Assembly: GCA_033852175.1 (NCBI GenBank)
Contig: JAWSUY010000051.1
Coordinates: 1 to 64,000, forward strand
Origin: Agarilytica sp033852175
GTDB lineage: Bacteria; Pseudomonadota; Gammaproteobacteria; Pseudomonadales; Cellvibrionaceae
Reading direction: 5' to 3'
Length of the DNA stretch: 64,000 nucleotides
Numbering within the stretch: the stretch's first letter is position 1; each line of letters begins with the position of its first letter. The notes beneath the pieces are model-generated. The model was not told the origin of the DNA. It did no database searches and saw only the letters and a list, made by a program, of their open reading frames with translations. Both the position numbers and the translations under genes were made by a program. Positions 42,819-52,917 of the stretch are shown here, in pieces.

Positions 42819-43772
42819 ATGCCGCCACTCAATATAATCTTTGCAGGCACGCCGGACTTTGCGGCGCGTCATTTGGACGCTTTATTACAAAGCGAACATA
42901 AAATATGTGCTGTATACACTCAACCCGACAGGCCGGCTGGCCGAGGCAAAAAACTAAGTCCTAGCTCAGTTAAGTCTCTGGCGCTCGACAATAACCTTCA
43001 GGTGTTACAACCCGTTAATTTAAAGTCTGAAGATGCACTGTCAGAGTTAAAGGCATTGAACTGCGATCTCATGGTGGTGGTTGCCTACGGCCTCATATTA
43101 CCCAAAGCAATACTCAATGTACCCAAATACGGATGTATCAATGTGCACGCTTCCCTTTTACCCCGCTGGCGGGGAGCCGCTCCAATACATCGCGCTATCG
43201 AATCCGGCGACTCAAAAACTGGCATTACTATTATGCAGATGGACATCGGGTTAGATACGGGAGATATGCTGCTCAAAAACGAATGTCCGATTTTGCCGGA
43301 TGACACTACCGCAACCTTGCATAACCGATTGTGTGATATTGGCCCGCCTTCACTTATCCAAGTACTGAATCAAATATCCAGTGGAAACATAAAGGGCGAG
43401 CCTCAAGACGACACACAGAGTAATTACGCGGCTAAAATTGTTAAGTCTGAAGCAGAAATTCAGTGGAAAGAGTCGGCAGATTTAATCAGCCGTAAAATTC
43501 GCGCATTTAATCCTTTCCCGATCGCCTTCACAAGATTGAATGGCGAACGACTTCGCATTCATTACGCTTCGGTAGCAACAAAAAAAACATCCTTCTCAGC
43601 GGAGCCCGGCCGTATTTCTATCATTGAAGATGAAATTTTCGTTCAATGCGGAGAAAACAGCCTAAAAATCGAACGTTTACAAATACCAGGGAAAAAAGCG
43701 ACCAGCACTAAGGAATTTCTTAATGGCTTTGGTCATTTGTTAACGGCCGATACCCAGTTGGGTAACAAATGA
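42819..43772 (+). CDS. fmt: Methionyl-tRNA formyltransferase
   Basis: 317 residues. The N-terminal hydrolase fold has IIFAGTPDFAARHL, the catalytic Asn-His-Asp set (INVHASLLPRWRGAAPI and GLDTGDML) and the folate pocket; the C-terminal OB-like domain begins near 210 (IRAFNPFPIAF). It formylates initiator Met-tRNA with 10-formyl-THF. Its TGA overlaps the ATG of rsmB (ATGA). Confidence 0.98.
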   Translation: MPPLNIIFAGTPDFAARHLDALLQSEHKICAVYTQPDRPAGRGKKLSPSSVKSLALDNNLQVLQPVNLKSEDALSELKALNCDLMVVVAYGLILPKAILNVPKYGCINVHASLLPRWRGAAPIHRAIESGDSKTGITIMQMDIGLDTGDMLLKNECPILPDDTTATLHNRLCDIGPPSLIQVLNQISSGNIKGEPQDDTQSNYAAKIVKSEAEIQWKESADLISRKIRAFNPFPIAFTRLNGERLRIHYASVATKKTSFSAEPGRISIIEDEIFVQCGENSLKIERLQIPGKKATSTKEFLNGFGHLLTADTQLGNK

Positions 43773-45058
43773 ATATTCGCGCCATTGCCGCACGCACACT
43801 AGTACCGGTCCTTAACCAGAAATCTGCTCTGGATTCAGCCTTTGAGGAAAAGCAGTCCTTGATTGAAGAAAAAGACCGCGGTTTTTACAAAGAACTTTGT
43901 TACGGAGTATGCCGACACCTTTTTTCACTAAACGCCGTTCTCGATCAACTTCTTTCCAAACCACTAAAGTCAAAAGACTCCGACCTTAAAGCCCTATTAC
44001 TCGTTGGGTTATACCAACTGTGGTATATGCGAGTACCCGACCATGCGGCAATCAATGAAACGGTTAATGCCGTTAAGCCGCTTAGAAAAATCTGGGCAAA
44101 AAAACTCGTTAACGGGCTATTGCGCAATTTCATACGCAACCAAAGCACGCTAATTGAAAAGATCGGCGATAGTCGATATGAACATCCTCCTTGGCTACTC
44201 AATAGAGTCCGTCAATCCTGGCCTGAATGTTATGGAGATATTTTAAACAACAATAATATCCAAGCGCCTTTCACCTTGCGAATTAACTGTCAAAAAGTTG
44301 AGCGCGCCGCCTATAGCAAAACACTCACAGAAAAAAATATCGCCCACACTCTCTGCACATATTCCGATTCTGGCATTACTTTGGAATCGCCTATAGACGT
44401 CACACTGTTGCCAGGCTTTGAAACCGGAAGTTGCAGTGTTCAAGATGAAGCTGCTCAGTTGGCCGCTACTCTTCTAGATTTGCAATCACAACATCGAGTA
44501 CTGGACGCTTGCTGTGCACCAGGAGGAAAAACCTGCCATATAGCGGAGCTGCAAAACGATCTTTTATCATTAGTTGCATTAGACGTAGACGAAAAACGTA
44601 TGCAAAGAGTGGAAGAAAATTTAACGCGCTTGCAGTTAAAAGCGCAGCTTAAAACAGCCGATGCAGCCGAACTTGATAAATGGTGGGACGGAGTTCCATT
44701 CGACCGTATTTTGCTCGACGCTCCCTGTTCTGCAACAGGCGTTATTCGAAGACACCCCGACATCAAATTATTGCGGCGCGAAACCGACATTGCTTCCTTA
44801 TCCAAGCTGCAGATTAAGATTCTTCAGAACCTCTGGTCAGCGCTCACTCCAGGCGGAATTTTAGTCTACGCCACCTGTTCAGTTTTGCCTGAAGAAAATG
44901 AAAATCTTGTCAGGAACTTTGTCGAACAGCAGGACGACGCGATACACTTAGCAATCGAAGCCGAGTGGGGTGAACTCAGAGCCTATGGCCGACAGCTTTT
45001 TCCGCGTCAAAATGGGCACGATGGATTCTACTATGCTCGGATTAAAAAGGCTCAATAA
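43769..45058 (+). CDS. rsmB: 16S rRNA (cytosine967-C5)-methyltransferase
   Basis: 429 residues. A NusB-like N-terminal RNA-binding domain (about 1-140) is followed by an AdoMet methyltransferase with LDACCAPGGKTCH, LLDAPCSATGVIRRHPD (catalytic and releasing Cys pair split between motif IV and VI) and ATCSVLPEENE. It methylates C967 of 16S rRNA. Coupled to fmt by a 4-base overlap, and 73 bases before trkA. Confidence 0.97.
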   Translation: MNIRAIAARTLVPVLNQKSALDSAFEEKQSLIEEKDRGFYKELCYGVCRHLFSLNAVLDQLLSKPLKSKDSDLKALLLVGLYQLWYMRVPDHAAINETVNAVKPLRKIWAKKLVNGLLRNFIRNQSTLIEKIGDSRYEHPPWLLNRVRQSWPECYGDILNNNNIQAPFTLRINCQKVERAAYSKTLTEKNIAHTLCTYSDSGITLESPIDVTLLPGFETGSCSVQDEAAQLAATLLDLQSQHRVLDACCAPGGKTCHIAELQNDLLSLVALDVDEKRMQRVEENLTRLQLKAQLKTADAAELDKWWDGVPFDRILLDAPCSATGVIRRHPDIKLLRRETDIASLSKLQIKILQNLWSALTPGGILVYATCSVLPEENENLVRNFVEQQDDAIHLAIEAEWGELRAYGRQLFPRQNGHDGFYYARIKKAQ

Positions 45059-45131
45059 CACAAACAATTGCTTTTGACATACAAAACTAATACCCCGCTC
45101 AAAAGAACAGCGCTACAACGAAAACACAATT

Positions 45132-46592
45132 ATGAAAATAATTATTCTTGGTGCAGGACGTGTAGGAGGCTCTCTAGCATCCAACTTATCGAGCGAAGCC
45201 AACGATATTACCGTCGTTGATAACAACGTCGAATTTCTGCGGGAGCTACAAGACCGTCTTGATATTCGTGTTGTTGCAGGACAAGCCTCGCACCCTGAAA
45301 TTCTGATTCAGGCAGGTATAGAAGATGCCGATATGCTGATAGCCGTTACCGGCGTCGACGAAATTAACATGGTTGCTTGCCAGATTGCCTACAGCCTATT
45401 TCGCACACCGACAAAAATCGCTCGCATTCGCTCACAAGAGTACGTGTCTCACGATGGGCTTTTTCGCAACGAAGCGATCCCCATAGATGTCATCATCAGC
45501 CCCGAACAATTGGTATCAGATTATATTTATCGTTTAGTCGAGCAACCCGGCGCTCTTCAGGTTCTCGACTTTGCCAACGGCATAGCACAGTTAGTAGCGG
45601 TGAAGGCTTTTTATGGCGGACCTTTAGTTGGCCAAGAGCTACGCTTTATCCGCAAACACATGCCCAACATTGAAACTCGAGTCGCCGCAATTTATCGGGG
45701 GAATAGGCCGATAATGCCTACTGGATCAACCGTGATTGAAGCTGATGACGAAGTTTTCTTCATTGCTGCTAAAACGGATATTCGGGCAGTAATGAGTGAA
45801 TTACGGCGATTGGATCGGCCGTACAAGCGCATCATTATCGCTGGCGGCGGCAATATCGGTTTACGTTTAGCAACCAAATTAGAAAAACAGTATTCAGTTA
45901 AGATCATTGAATTGGACGCTAAACGTGCGGCTTTTTTATCCGAGCATTTAGATCATGCGATCGTTCTACAAGGTAGCTCTTCAGACAAAGATTTGTTGAT
46001 GGAAGAGAATATTGAAGATACAGATGTTTTTCTCGCCGTAACAAATTCCGACGAAGCCAACATCATGTCTTCTTTGCTCGCAAAACGCATGGGCGCGCGT
46101 AAAGTTTTAACCTTGATCAGTAATCCAGCATATGTGGATTTAGTTCAAGGCGGGGAGATTGATATTGCAATTTCACCTCAGCAAACAACCATCGGTAGCC
46201 TATTAACCCACGTACGACGCGGTGACATTGTTAATGTGCACTCACTTCGGCGCGGTGCCGCAGAAGCTATAGAGGTCATTGCCCATGGGGACGAAAGTAC
46301 TTCAAAAGTTGTTGGTCGCTCCATTGAAGATATTGACCTTCCCGAAGGGGCAACGATAGGCGCCATCGTTCGAGAAATCGATCATGAATCCGAACTCGAT
46401 GTAAATCGTACGCCTGAGCTTGCACTGGGCTTGACCCTTTCATCAGCCACGAACTCACAAACGCACGAAGTGATTATTGCGAACGATGATTTGATTATTG
46501 AATCCGGAGACCATGTCATTTTGTTTCTTATCGACAAGCACTACACTCGCGACGTAGAACGACTGTTTCAAGTCGGCTTTACCTTTTTCTAA
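45132..46592 (+). CDS. trkA: Trk potassium uptake regulator TrkA
   Basis: 486 residues in two tandem halves, each a nucleotide-binding RCK-N domain plus RCK-C. KIIILGAGRVGGSLASNL at the start and RIIIAGGGNIGLRLATKL at about 233 are the two dinucleotide loops. Cytoplasmic ring protein gating TrkH in response to nucleotide. Adjacent to trkH, 32 bases apart, an arrangement that makes a complete Trk system. Confidence 0.97.
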   Translation: MKIIILGAGRVGGSLASNLSSEANDITVVDNNVEFLRELQDRLDIRVVAGQASHPEILIQAGIEDADMLIAVTGVDEINMVACQIAYSLFRTPTKIARIRSQEYVSHDGLFRNEAIPIDVIISPEQLVSDYIYRLVEQPGALQVLDFANGIAQLVAVKAFYGGPLVGQELRFIRKHMPNIETRVAAIYRGNRPIMPTGSTVIEADDEVFFIAAKTDIRAVMSELRRLDRPYKRIIIAGGGNIGLRLATKLEKQYSVKIIELDAKRAAFLSEHLDHAIVLQGSSSDKDLLMEENIEDTDVFLAVTNSDEANIMSSLLAKRMGARKVLTLISNPAYVDLVQGGEIDIAISPQQTTIGSLLTHVRRGDIVNVHSLRRGAAEAIEVIAHGDESTSKVVGRSIEDIDLPEGATIGAIVREIDHESELDVNRTPELALGLTLSSATNSQTHEVIIANDDLIIESGDHVILFLIDKHYTRDVERLFQVGFTFF

Positions 46593-46624
46593 TTTTTAAC
46601 ACCGCTCGTTAAGCGAAAAAACTT

Positions 46625-48073
46625 ATGCATTACGCCATAATATTTAAAGTTATCGGTATGCTGCTGATGCTGTTCAGCTTAACCATGGCGCCCCCAATTG
46701 CTGTATCGTATATTTACGAAGATCACACAGCATCGACTTTTATTTTAGCTTTTGTTATTACATTTGTTACAGGCTTAATGGCTTGGTATCCGGTACATCA
46801 AGTAAAACAAGAAATGCGGACTAAAGACGGGTTTTTAATCACGTCATTATTCTGGTGTGTACTGGCCCTATTTGGGTCACTCCCCTTTCTCATCGCTGAT
46901 GCCGTTCAGCTGTCCTTTGTCGATGCCGTCTTTGAATCTCTATCAGGCCTAACCACTACAGGCGCCACAATAATGACAGGCCTTGAGAGCCTACCCAAAT
47001 CGTTATTATATTACCGCCAACAACTCCAATGGTTAGGCGGCATTGGTATCATTGTCATTGCCGTAGCGATATTGCCCATGCTTGGCATTGGCGGCATGCA
47101 GCTTTATAGAGCCGAAACCCCTGGGCCCGTGAAAGACAGCAAGCTTACTCCCAGAATCACCGAAACAGCAAAGGCACTATTTCTTATCTATTTGTGCCTA
47201 ACCATCGCATGCACTGCTGCCTACTGGGCAGCAAATATGAGTTTCTTTGACGCCATATGCCACGCGTTTTCAACCGTTGCTATTGGCGGATTTTCCACTT
47301 ACGACTCCAGTATTGGACACTTCCAAAGTCCAACAATAATGCTCATATGTATATTATTTATGATCCTATCCGGCATCAACTTCGCTTTGCACTTTTTCGC
47401 CTGGCGAGCAAAACGACTAAGCCATTATCTTCAAGACCCCGAATGTCAGTTTTATATCACCATGATTGGTATTGGCATCCTTATCGTTACCGGATATTTG
47501 GCCTATTCGGGTATATATAAAATGGATATTACGCTTATTGACGGAGCTTTTGAGTTAGTTTCCATATTCACAACAACCGGTTTCGCGGTAACAGACTTTT
47601 CGGCATGGCCAACCTTTTTGCCCATGCTCATTTTCATGTTTGCATTCATAGGCGGTTGTGCTGGTTCTACGGGCGGCGGACTTAAGGTTATCCGAGTACT
47701 TCTTATTATTAAGCAAGGTGTTCGTGAACTTCACCGACTAATTCATCCCAACGCAGTAATACTCATAAAACTAGGAAGTAAAACGGTTTCAGATAGGGTC
47801 ATCGAAGCCGTTTGGGGCTTTCTCGCGGTATACATAATGTCATTTTTGGTTATGTGCATTATGTTGCTCGCAACAGGACTCGATTTTTTGACTGCCTTTA
47901 CTGCGGTTGGCGCTTGTTTGAATAATTTGGGACCAGGGTTAGGCTCCGTTGCGGCACATTACGGCGAGATTAGCAGCGCAGCAAAATGGATTTTGTGCTT
48001 TGCGATGTTATTGGGTCGACTAGAAGTGTTTACCCTTTTAGTTCTGTTTACACCTGTTTTTTGGAAGCGCTAA
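46625..48073 (+). CDS. trkH: Trk potassium channel subunit TrkH
   Basis: 482 residues and about ten helices plus four pore loops. Selectivity-filter-like segments SGLTTTGATI, STVAIGGFST, TTGFAVTDF and GACLNNLGPG follow the TrkH/KtrB pattern, and GGCAGSTGGG is the loop near the gate. It forms the K+ permeation path, gated by TrkA. Unlike in Pseudomonas, where trkA stands without trkH in this cluster, both are together here. Confidence 0.96.
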   Translation: MHYAIIFKVIGMLLMLFSLTMAPPIAVSYIYEDHTASTFILAFVITFVTGLMAWYPVHQVKQEMRTKDGFLITSLFWCVLALFGSLPFLIADAVQLSFVDAVFESLSGLTTTGATIMTGLESLPKSLLYYRQQLQWLGGIGIIVIAVAILPMLGIGGMQLYRAETPGPVKDSKLTPRITETAKALFLIYLCLTIACTAAYWAANMSFFDAICHAFSTVAIGGFSTYDSSIGHFQSPTIMLICILFMILSGINFALHFFAWRAKRLSHYLQDPECQFYITMIGIGILIVTGYLAYSGIYKMDITLIDGAFELVSIFTTTGFAVTDFSAWPTFLPMLIFMFAFIGGCAGSTGGGLKVIRVLLIIKQGVRELHRLIHPNAVILIKLGSKTVSDRVIEAVWGFLAVYIMSFLVMCIMLLATGLDFLTAFTAVGACLNNLGPGLGSVAAHYGEISSAAKWILCFAMLLGRLEVFTLLVLFTPVFWKR

Positions 48074-48187
48074 AATCGTTTGAAGTAAACTACCCCATCG
48101 GAACAAATTCGGTTATTCGTAACTGACTGCTGAAAATGATGAGGGTCCAGAAACAGAAGCCCTAGCTGCCCGAGTTTAAACTCAACT

Positions 48188-49114
48188 CTACGAAAACTTA
48201 TAACGCTTTTTACCGTTGGGAGCACTACGCTTATATCGCTTATATTCCCATTGATATTGCGAGGGGCAATACGAAATACATTTTTCTACACCACGATTCA
48301 ATGCTTCCAAACTTTCCTGTTGATTCTCAGAATAGATCTCCTCGGGGGCTTCAATAAAATAGCTTTCGAACCCACCCGGCACACGTTTTGCGAACCCCAT
48401 AACAACAGCGCAATCAACACGCTGTAAAAACCCGTGAACAATAGTCATCGTATAAGCCTTCTCGCCAAAGAACGGAGCGAAATCTCCATGGCCTTTACTT
48501 GGGCTTTGGTCGGGTAATATGGCAGTAATCCCACCAGTTCTTAGCGACTTTAACAATTTCGAAATACCGCGCAAGCTAGTTGGAACCACCGTCGCTCCGG
48601 CTTTCTCTCTCGACTCTTTAACTATTTTTTCTAGGCAGGCCTCTTTTGGAGGTTGATATAACACCGTTAACTTTCCGTAACTCGGTATTGTTAAACCGAG
48701 TACTTCCCAATTCCCCAGGTGTGGAGCTAAAAGTATGACGCCCTTCCCCTTTGCTAACTCCCTTTCAATTAGATGTACACCCTGAGTTTTGAGAATTTTT
48801 GGGTGCAACCACCCAAGCTCTCTACGCTGGATAACGCAAACTTCTATCGCCAACTTTCCCGTTTCGACCATGCTTTTACGAGCTAAAATTCGGCGATCCT
48901 TTTTTTCTAACTCTGGATAGGCTATCTCCAAATTTTCTAAGGTCACGCGACTAGCCTTTCCCTGACGCCACCATAAAGCCAAACCGATACCTGACCCTAG
49001 AACACGTGCGGCCTCTAGTGAGAGCAAACCAAGGGATTTTATTAAACCAATTATCAGCCACCCTTTAAGGCCTGGCGAAGATTTCTGAGAAGGTGAATTA
49101 GATGACTTAGACAT
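48188..49114 (-). CDS. Lipid A biosynthesis acyltransferase (LpxL/HtrB family)
   Basis: About 308 residues. An N-terminal hydrophobic helix precedes the acyltransferase domain with the HX4E motif (APHLGNWEVLG), the YQPPKE segment and LPDQSPSKG. It would add a secondary acyl chain to Kdo2-lipid A at the inner membrane. The frame is open 71 codons further upstream, but that extension crosses the divergent glyQ start and has no homology, so the ATG at 49114 is preferred although its ribosome site is weak. It is flanked by trkH (convergent) and glyQ (divergent). Confidence 0.92.
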   Translation of the reverse strand: MSKSSNSPSQKSSPGLKGWLIIGLIKSLGLLSLEAARVLGSGIGLALWWRQGKASRVTLENLEIAYPELEKKDRRILARKSMVETGKLAIEVCVIQRRELGWLHPKILKTQGVHLIERELAKGKGVILLAPHLGNWEVLGLTIPSYGKLTVLYQPPKEACLEKIVKESREKAGATVVPTSLRGISKLLKSLRTGGITAILPDQSPSKGHGDFAPFFGEKAYTMTIVHGFLQRVDCAVVMGFAKRVPGGFESYFIEAPEEIYSENQQESLEALNRGVEKCISYCPSQYQWEYKRYKRSAPNGKKRYKFS

Positions 49115-49292
49115 AAAATAACCGAAATTTTTGGTAATTCTCCCAAATTGATGGCCATTGGTCCACGCCCAGAAAGCGGTTATTTTCTTAATATACTGCC
49201 AGTTGACTCCGCAATGATGGTGGAATGCTCTTCTCGTCGCTATAATTGCGCCCTTAATTTTTGTGATGTACCGTAAACAAGAGAGTAGATAC

Positions 49293-50282
49293 GTGTCTAA
49301 TATCGATAGGGCCTCATCGGCTGCCAATTCAGTTCCTAAGCCAGATGTTTCAACCTTTCAGGGATTAATCCAAGCGCTTCAAACCTACTGGGCTAATCAA
49401 GGTTGCGTTATTCTTCAACCCTTAGATCTAGAGGTTGGGGCCGGTACATTCCACCCTTCCACGTTTTTACGTGCTATTGGGCCAGAAACTTGGAATGCGG
49501 CTTATGTGCAACCCTGCCGGCGCCCAACGGATGGCCGCTATGGCGACAACCCTAATCGATTACAACATTATTATCAGTTTCAAGTCGTTTTGAAACCATC
49601 ACCAATTAACATCCAGGAACTATACCTTGGCTCTCTCGAATATCTGGGCTTTGATACAGAAGTACACGATGTTAGGTTTGTAGAAGATAACTGGGAATCC
49701 CCAACACTCGGCGCCTGGGGCCTGGGTTGGGAAGTGTGGCTAAATGGGATGGAAGTCACTCAATTTACCTATTTTCAGCAAGTTGGCGGGCTAGAATGCT
49801 TTCCTGTTACAGGTGAGATTACATACGGTTTGGAACGACTAGCTATGTATCTACAAAACAAAAGTTCTATTTTTGATCTTGTCTGGACCATTGGACCAGA
49901 TGGTACAGCTGTCACCTACGGAGATGTCTTTCATCAAAATGAAGTGGAAATGTCACATTACAATTTTAGCCACGCTAATGTTGAATTTCTATTTCAAAGC
50001 TTCGATACCTATGAGCAGGAATCCAATGCGCTTATAGACGCAGGATTACCTTTGCCAGCATACGAAATGGTCATGAAGGCTTCCCACGCTTTTAATTTAC
50101 TGGACGCGAGATCCGCAATTTCAGTGACCGAGCGCCAACGATATATACTCCGCGTGCGAAAACTCGCTCAAAATGTCGCTAAAGCTTATTTTGAATCCCG
50201 CTTAAAACTCGATTTTCCTTTGGCTCCCAGCAGTATCAAAGAAGAAGTCAAAAAACGCATACAATCTGCTGGGGGAAAATAA
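49293..50282 (+). CDS. glyQ: Glycyl-tRNA synthetase alpha subunit
   Basis: About 329 residues. TFQGLIQALQTYWANQGC, EVGAGTFHPSTFLRAIGPE, VQPCRRPTDGRYGDNPNRLQ and TYFQQVGGLEC are GlyQ signatures of the alpha2beta2 bacterial enzyme. GTG at 49293 is chosen: AAGAGA is 8 bases ahead, while in-frame starts at 49263 and 49266 add about ten non-conserved residues and have no ribosome site. One base separates its stop from glyS. Confidence 0.97.
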   Translation: MSNIDRASSAANSVPKPDVSTFQGLIQALQTYWANQGCVILQPLDLEVGAGTFHPSTFLRAIGPETWNAAYVQPCRRPTDGRYGDNPNRLQHYYQFQVVLKPSPINIQELYLGSLEYLGFDTEVHDVRFVEDNWESPTLGAWGLGWEVWLNGMEVTQFTYFQQVGGLECFPVTGEITYGLERLAMYLQNKSSIFDLVWTIGPDGTAVTYGDVFHQNEVEMSHYNFSHANVEFLFQSFDTYEQESNALIDAGLPLPAYEMVMKASHAFNLLDARSAISVTERQRYILRVRKLAQNVAKAYFESRLKLDFPLAPSSIKEEVKKRIQSAGGK

Positions 50283-50283
50283 T

Positions 50284-52359
50284 ATGACACACGAATTTTT
50301 AGTTGAAATCGGTACTGAAGAATTACCACCAACTTCACTTAAACACCTGTCTGAGGCATTCAGTTCATATATTTGCCAACAATTAACAAAACAGCAATTG
50401 GCTTTTGAAAGTTCTCACTCTTTTGCCACCCCACGGCGACTCGCTCTAAGAATTGTAGGTTTGGCAGAATCCACGCCCGAACAAGAAGAAACCGTCTGGG
50501 GACCACCGACTAAGGTTGCTTTCGACTCAGATGGTAAACCAACTAGAGCTGCAGAGGCTTTTGCTAAAAAAAATGGACTCGAACTCGAGTCGCTGAAAAC
50601 TGAAAATGACGGTAAACAAGATAAATTATGTTGCTCTACGACTACGGGAGGAGAGCCAACTAAGGCGCTACTCGGTCAAATCGTTCGCGATTCTCTAGCG
50701 AAGCTACCGATCAAAAAACGGATGCGATGGGGTTCAAGCCGCATTGAGTTTGTTCGTCCTATTCAGTGGCTTACTCTTTTGTTGGATGACTTAGTTTTAC
50801 CTGAAACAATTCTCGGTGTTCAATCTTCTAACACAACACGTGGACATCGCTTTCATGCGAATAAAACGTTTACCATTACATCAATTTCTCAGTACGCCGA
50901 ATTACTCGAAAAGGAAGCTCGAGTAATTCCCGATTTTGCAAAACGTAAAGCTCTCATTAGGTCTCAAATTGAGAAACTCGCCACATCGATAAAAGGGATC
51001 GCTGTAATTGAGGATCATTTGTTAGAGGAAGTCACCGGATTGGTAGAATGGCCTGTCGCGCTCGCGGGTAAGTTTGACGAGGGCTTTCTTAGCATTCCAT
51101 CAGAGGCACTAATCTCTTCAATGAAAGAGCATCAGAAGTACTTTCATTTGGTCGACGAGGAAAATAATTTATTGCCACTTTTTATTACGGTCTCTAATAT
51201 AGAAAGCAAAGACCCCTCTCAGGTGATCGACGGGAATGAACGTGTTATTCGACCTCGGCTCGCTGACGCCGCTTTCTTCTTCGAAACAGATAAGAAAACC
51301 ACTCTAGAAATTCGACGCGAAAAATTGAAGTCCGTTACTTTCCAAGCTCAACTTGGCAGTATTTACGATAAAACGGAACGCATTAAAAGGTTAACGGGAT
51401 TCATTGCTAAAGAATTAGATGTAGACGTGTCTAAAGTAGAGCGTGGCGCGCAGTTGTGTAAATCTGATCTTGTATCGTTAATGGTCTACGAATTTCCAGA
51501 CATGCAAGGCATAGCAGGTACTCACTATGCGCGAAATGATGGAGAAGACGAGGAAGTTGCTCTCGCAATGACTGAGCACTATTTGCCAAAATTTTCTGGC
51601 GACGCCATTGCCACAAACGATGTTGGAGCAATCATCGCTTTAGCTGATCGTATTGACACAGTAACCGGTATCTTTGGCATTGGACAAAAACCTTCAGGTT
51701 CACGCGATCCGTTTGCTCTAAGACGAGCAAGCTTGGGCATATTAAAAATATTAGTGGATAAGTCCTACCCTCTTGATCTAAATGTTCTTTTTTCGTTTGC
51801 CTCAGAAGGTTATGAAAAATTGCCGGAAAGAGAAACCGTAGTATCTGATGTCCTGGGTTATTGTCTCGAGAGGTTTCGCGCTTGGTATCAGGAAGAAAAA
51901 ATACCCGCAGAGGTTTTTCAGTCCGTACAAGCCAAAAAACTTAGCGTACCTGTCGATATTAATAAGCGCGTACATGCCGTACAGGCATTTACCAAACTAC
52001 CAGAAGCAACATCTTTAGCAGAAGCCAATAAACGGGTATCAAACATACTCAATAAGCAAAATTCTGAAATTGGCCTCAAGGCTGATACTGCCTTGCTCAC
52101 GGAGCCAGCTGAAAAACGCTTGTCTAGTGAACTCGCTAAAGCCGTACTCAATGTTACCCCCTTGCTTGAACAGCACGATTACAAAAATGCATTATCCTCA
52201 CTCGCGTCACTGAAGGATTCTATTGATGATTTTTTCGATAACGTAATGGTTATGTGCGACGACTTAGCATTGAGGAATAACCGCCTGGCTCTACTCAACC
52301 AGCTACGTTCGGTGTTTCTGGAAGTAGCTGACATTTCCTATTTAGTGGTTAAGAAATAG
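50284..52359 (+). CDS. glyS: Glycyl-tRNA synthetase beta subunit
   Basis: 691 residues, close to the E. coli length of 689. It starts FLVEIGTEELPPTSLKHL, and continues with ATPRRLALRI, KRMRWGSS, HQKYFHLVD, RVIRPRLADAAFFFETD and the DPFALRRASLGIL segment of the HD-like region; a C-terminal anticodon-binding-like domain follows. It completes the alpha2beta2 enzyme. The next gene starts on the last base of its stop codon. Confidence 0.97.
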   Translation: MTHEFLVEIGTEELPPTSLKHLSEAFSSYICQQLTKQQLAFESSHSFATPRRLALRIVGLAESTPEQEETVWGPPTKVAFDSDGKPTRAAEAFAKKNGLELESLKTENDGKQDKLCCSTTTGGEPTKALLGQIVRDSLAKLPIKKRMRWGSSRIEFVRPIQWLTLLLDDLVLPETILGVQSSNTTRGHRFHANKTFTITSISQYAELLEKEARVIPDFAKRKALIRSQIEKLATSIKGIAVIEDHLLEEVTGLVEWPVALAGKFDEGFLSIPSEALISSMKEHQKYFHLVDEENNLLPLFITVSNIESKDPSQVIDGNERVIRPRLADAAFFFETDKKTTLEIRREKLKSVTFQAQLGSIYDKTERIKRLTGFIAKELDVDVSKVERGAQLCKSDLVSLMVYEFPDMQGIAGTHYARNDGEDEEVALAMTEHYLPKFSGDAIATNDVGAIIALADRIDTVTGIFGIGQKPSGSRDPFALRRASLGILKILVDKSYPLDLNVLFSFASEGYEKLPERETVVSDVLGYCLERFRAWYQEEKIPAEVFQSVQAKKLSVPVDINKRVHAVQAFTKLPEATSLAEANKRVSNILNKQNSEIGLKADTALLTEPAEKRLSSELAKAVLNVTPLLEQHDYKNALSSLASLKDSIDDFFDNVMVMCDDLALRNNRLALLNQLRSVFLEVADISYLVVKK

Positions 52360-52916
52360 TGAAGTGGATCATATTAGATCGCGATGGCGTAGTAAATTAC
52401 GACTCCGACCAATACATTAAAAGCGTGGAAGAGTGGATCCCGATACCAGGGAGCATAGAGGCTATCGCTGATCTTTGTACGGCAGGGTTTAATGTTGCAA
52501 TAGCTACAAACCAATCAGGCATCTCTCGTGGCTTGTTTAGTCTCGACAACCTGGAAGATATTCACACAAAACTAAACGCTTTGGTAGAAGAGGCTGGAGG
52601 CCAAATTTCCGGCATTTTTTACTGTCCTCACCTACCCGATGACGAATGTGATTGTCGAAAGCCTAGGGCTGGTTTATTAGACGAGATCGAAAAGCAGTTT
52701 GGGATTGACCTTAAAGGTGTTCCTTTTGTTGGCGACTCCGAAAAGGATTTACAGGCAGGAAAACAAAAGGGCTGTCTACCTATTTTGGTCTGCACAGGAA
52801 AGGGGAATAAAACACGCCATATAGTCAGTGGCAATTTAGAATACAAAGACGTTTCGATTTACGACGATCTTTCGGCCTACGCAAAATCACTTATCGAAAA
52901 CAATTGGGATACTTAG
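52359..52916 (+). CDS. gmhB: D-glycero-beta-D-manno-heptose-1,7-bisphosphate 7-phosphatase
   Basis: 185 residues, HAD phosphatase with the GmhB nucleophile motif LDRDGVVN, threonine motif ATNQSG, the zinc-binding cluster CPHLPDDECDCRKP and the final VGDSEKDLQAG. It dephosphorylates heptose-1,7-bisphosphate in ADP-heptose synthesis for LPS core. GTG start overlaps the glyS stop by one base. Next gene begins 1 base after its stop. Confidence 0.95.
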   Translation: MKWIILDRDGVVNYDSDQYIKSVEEWIPIPGSIEAIADLCTAGFNVAIATNQSGISRGLFSLDNLEDIHTKLNALVEEAGGQISGIFYCPHLPDDECDCRKPRAGLLDEIEKQFGIDLKGVPFVGDSEKDLQAGKQKGCLPILVCTGKGNKTRHIVSGNLEYKDVSIYDDLSAYAKSLIENNWDT

Positions 52917-52917
52917 T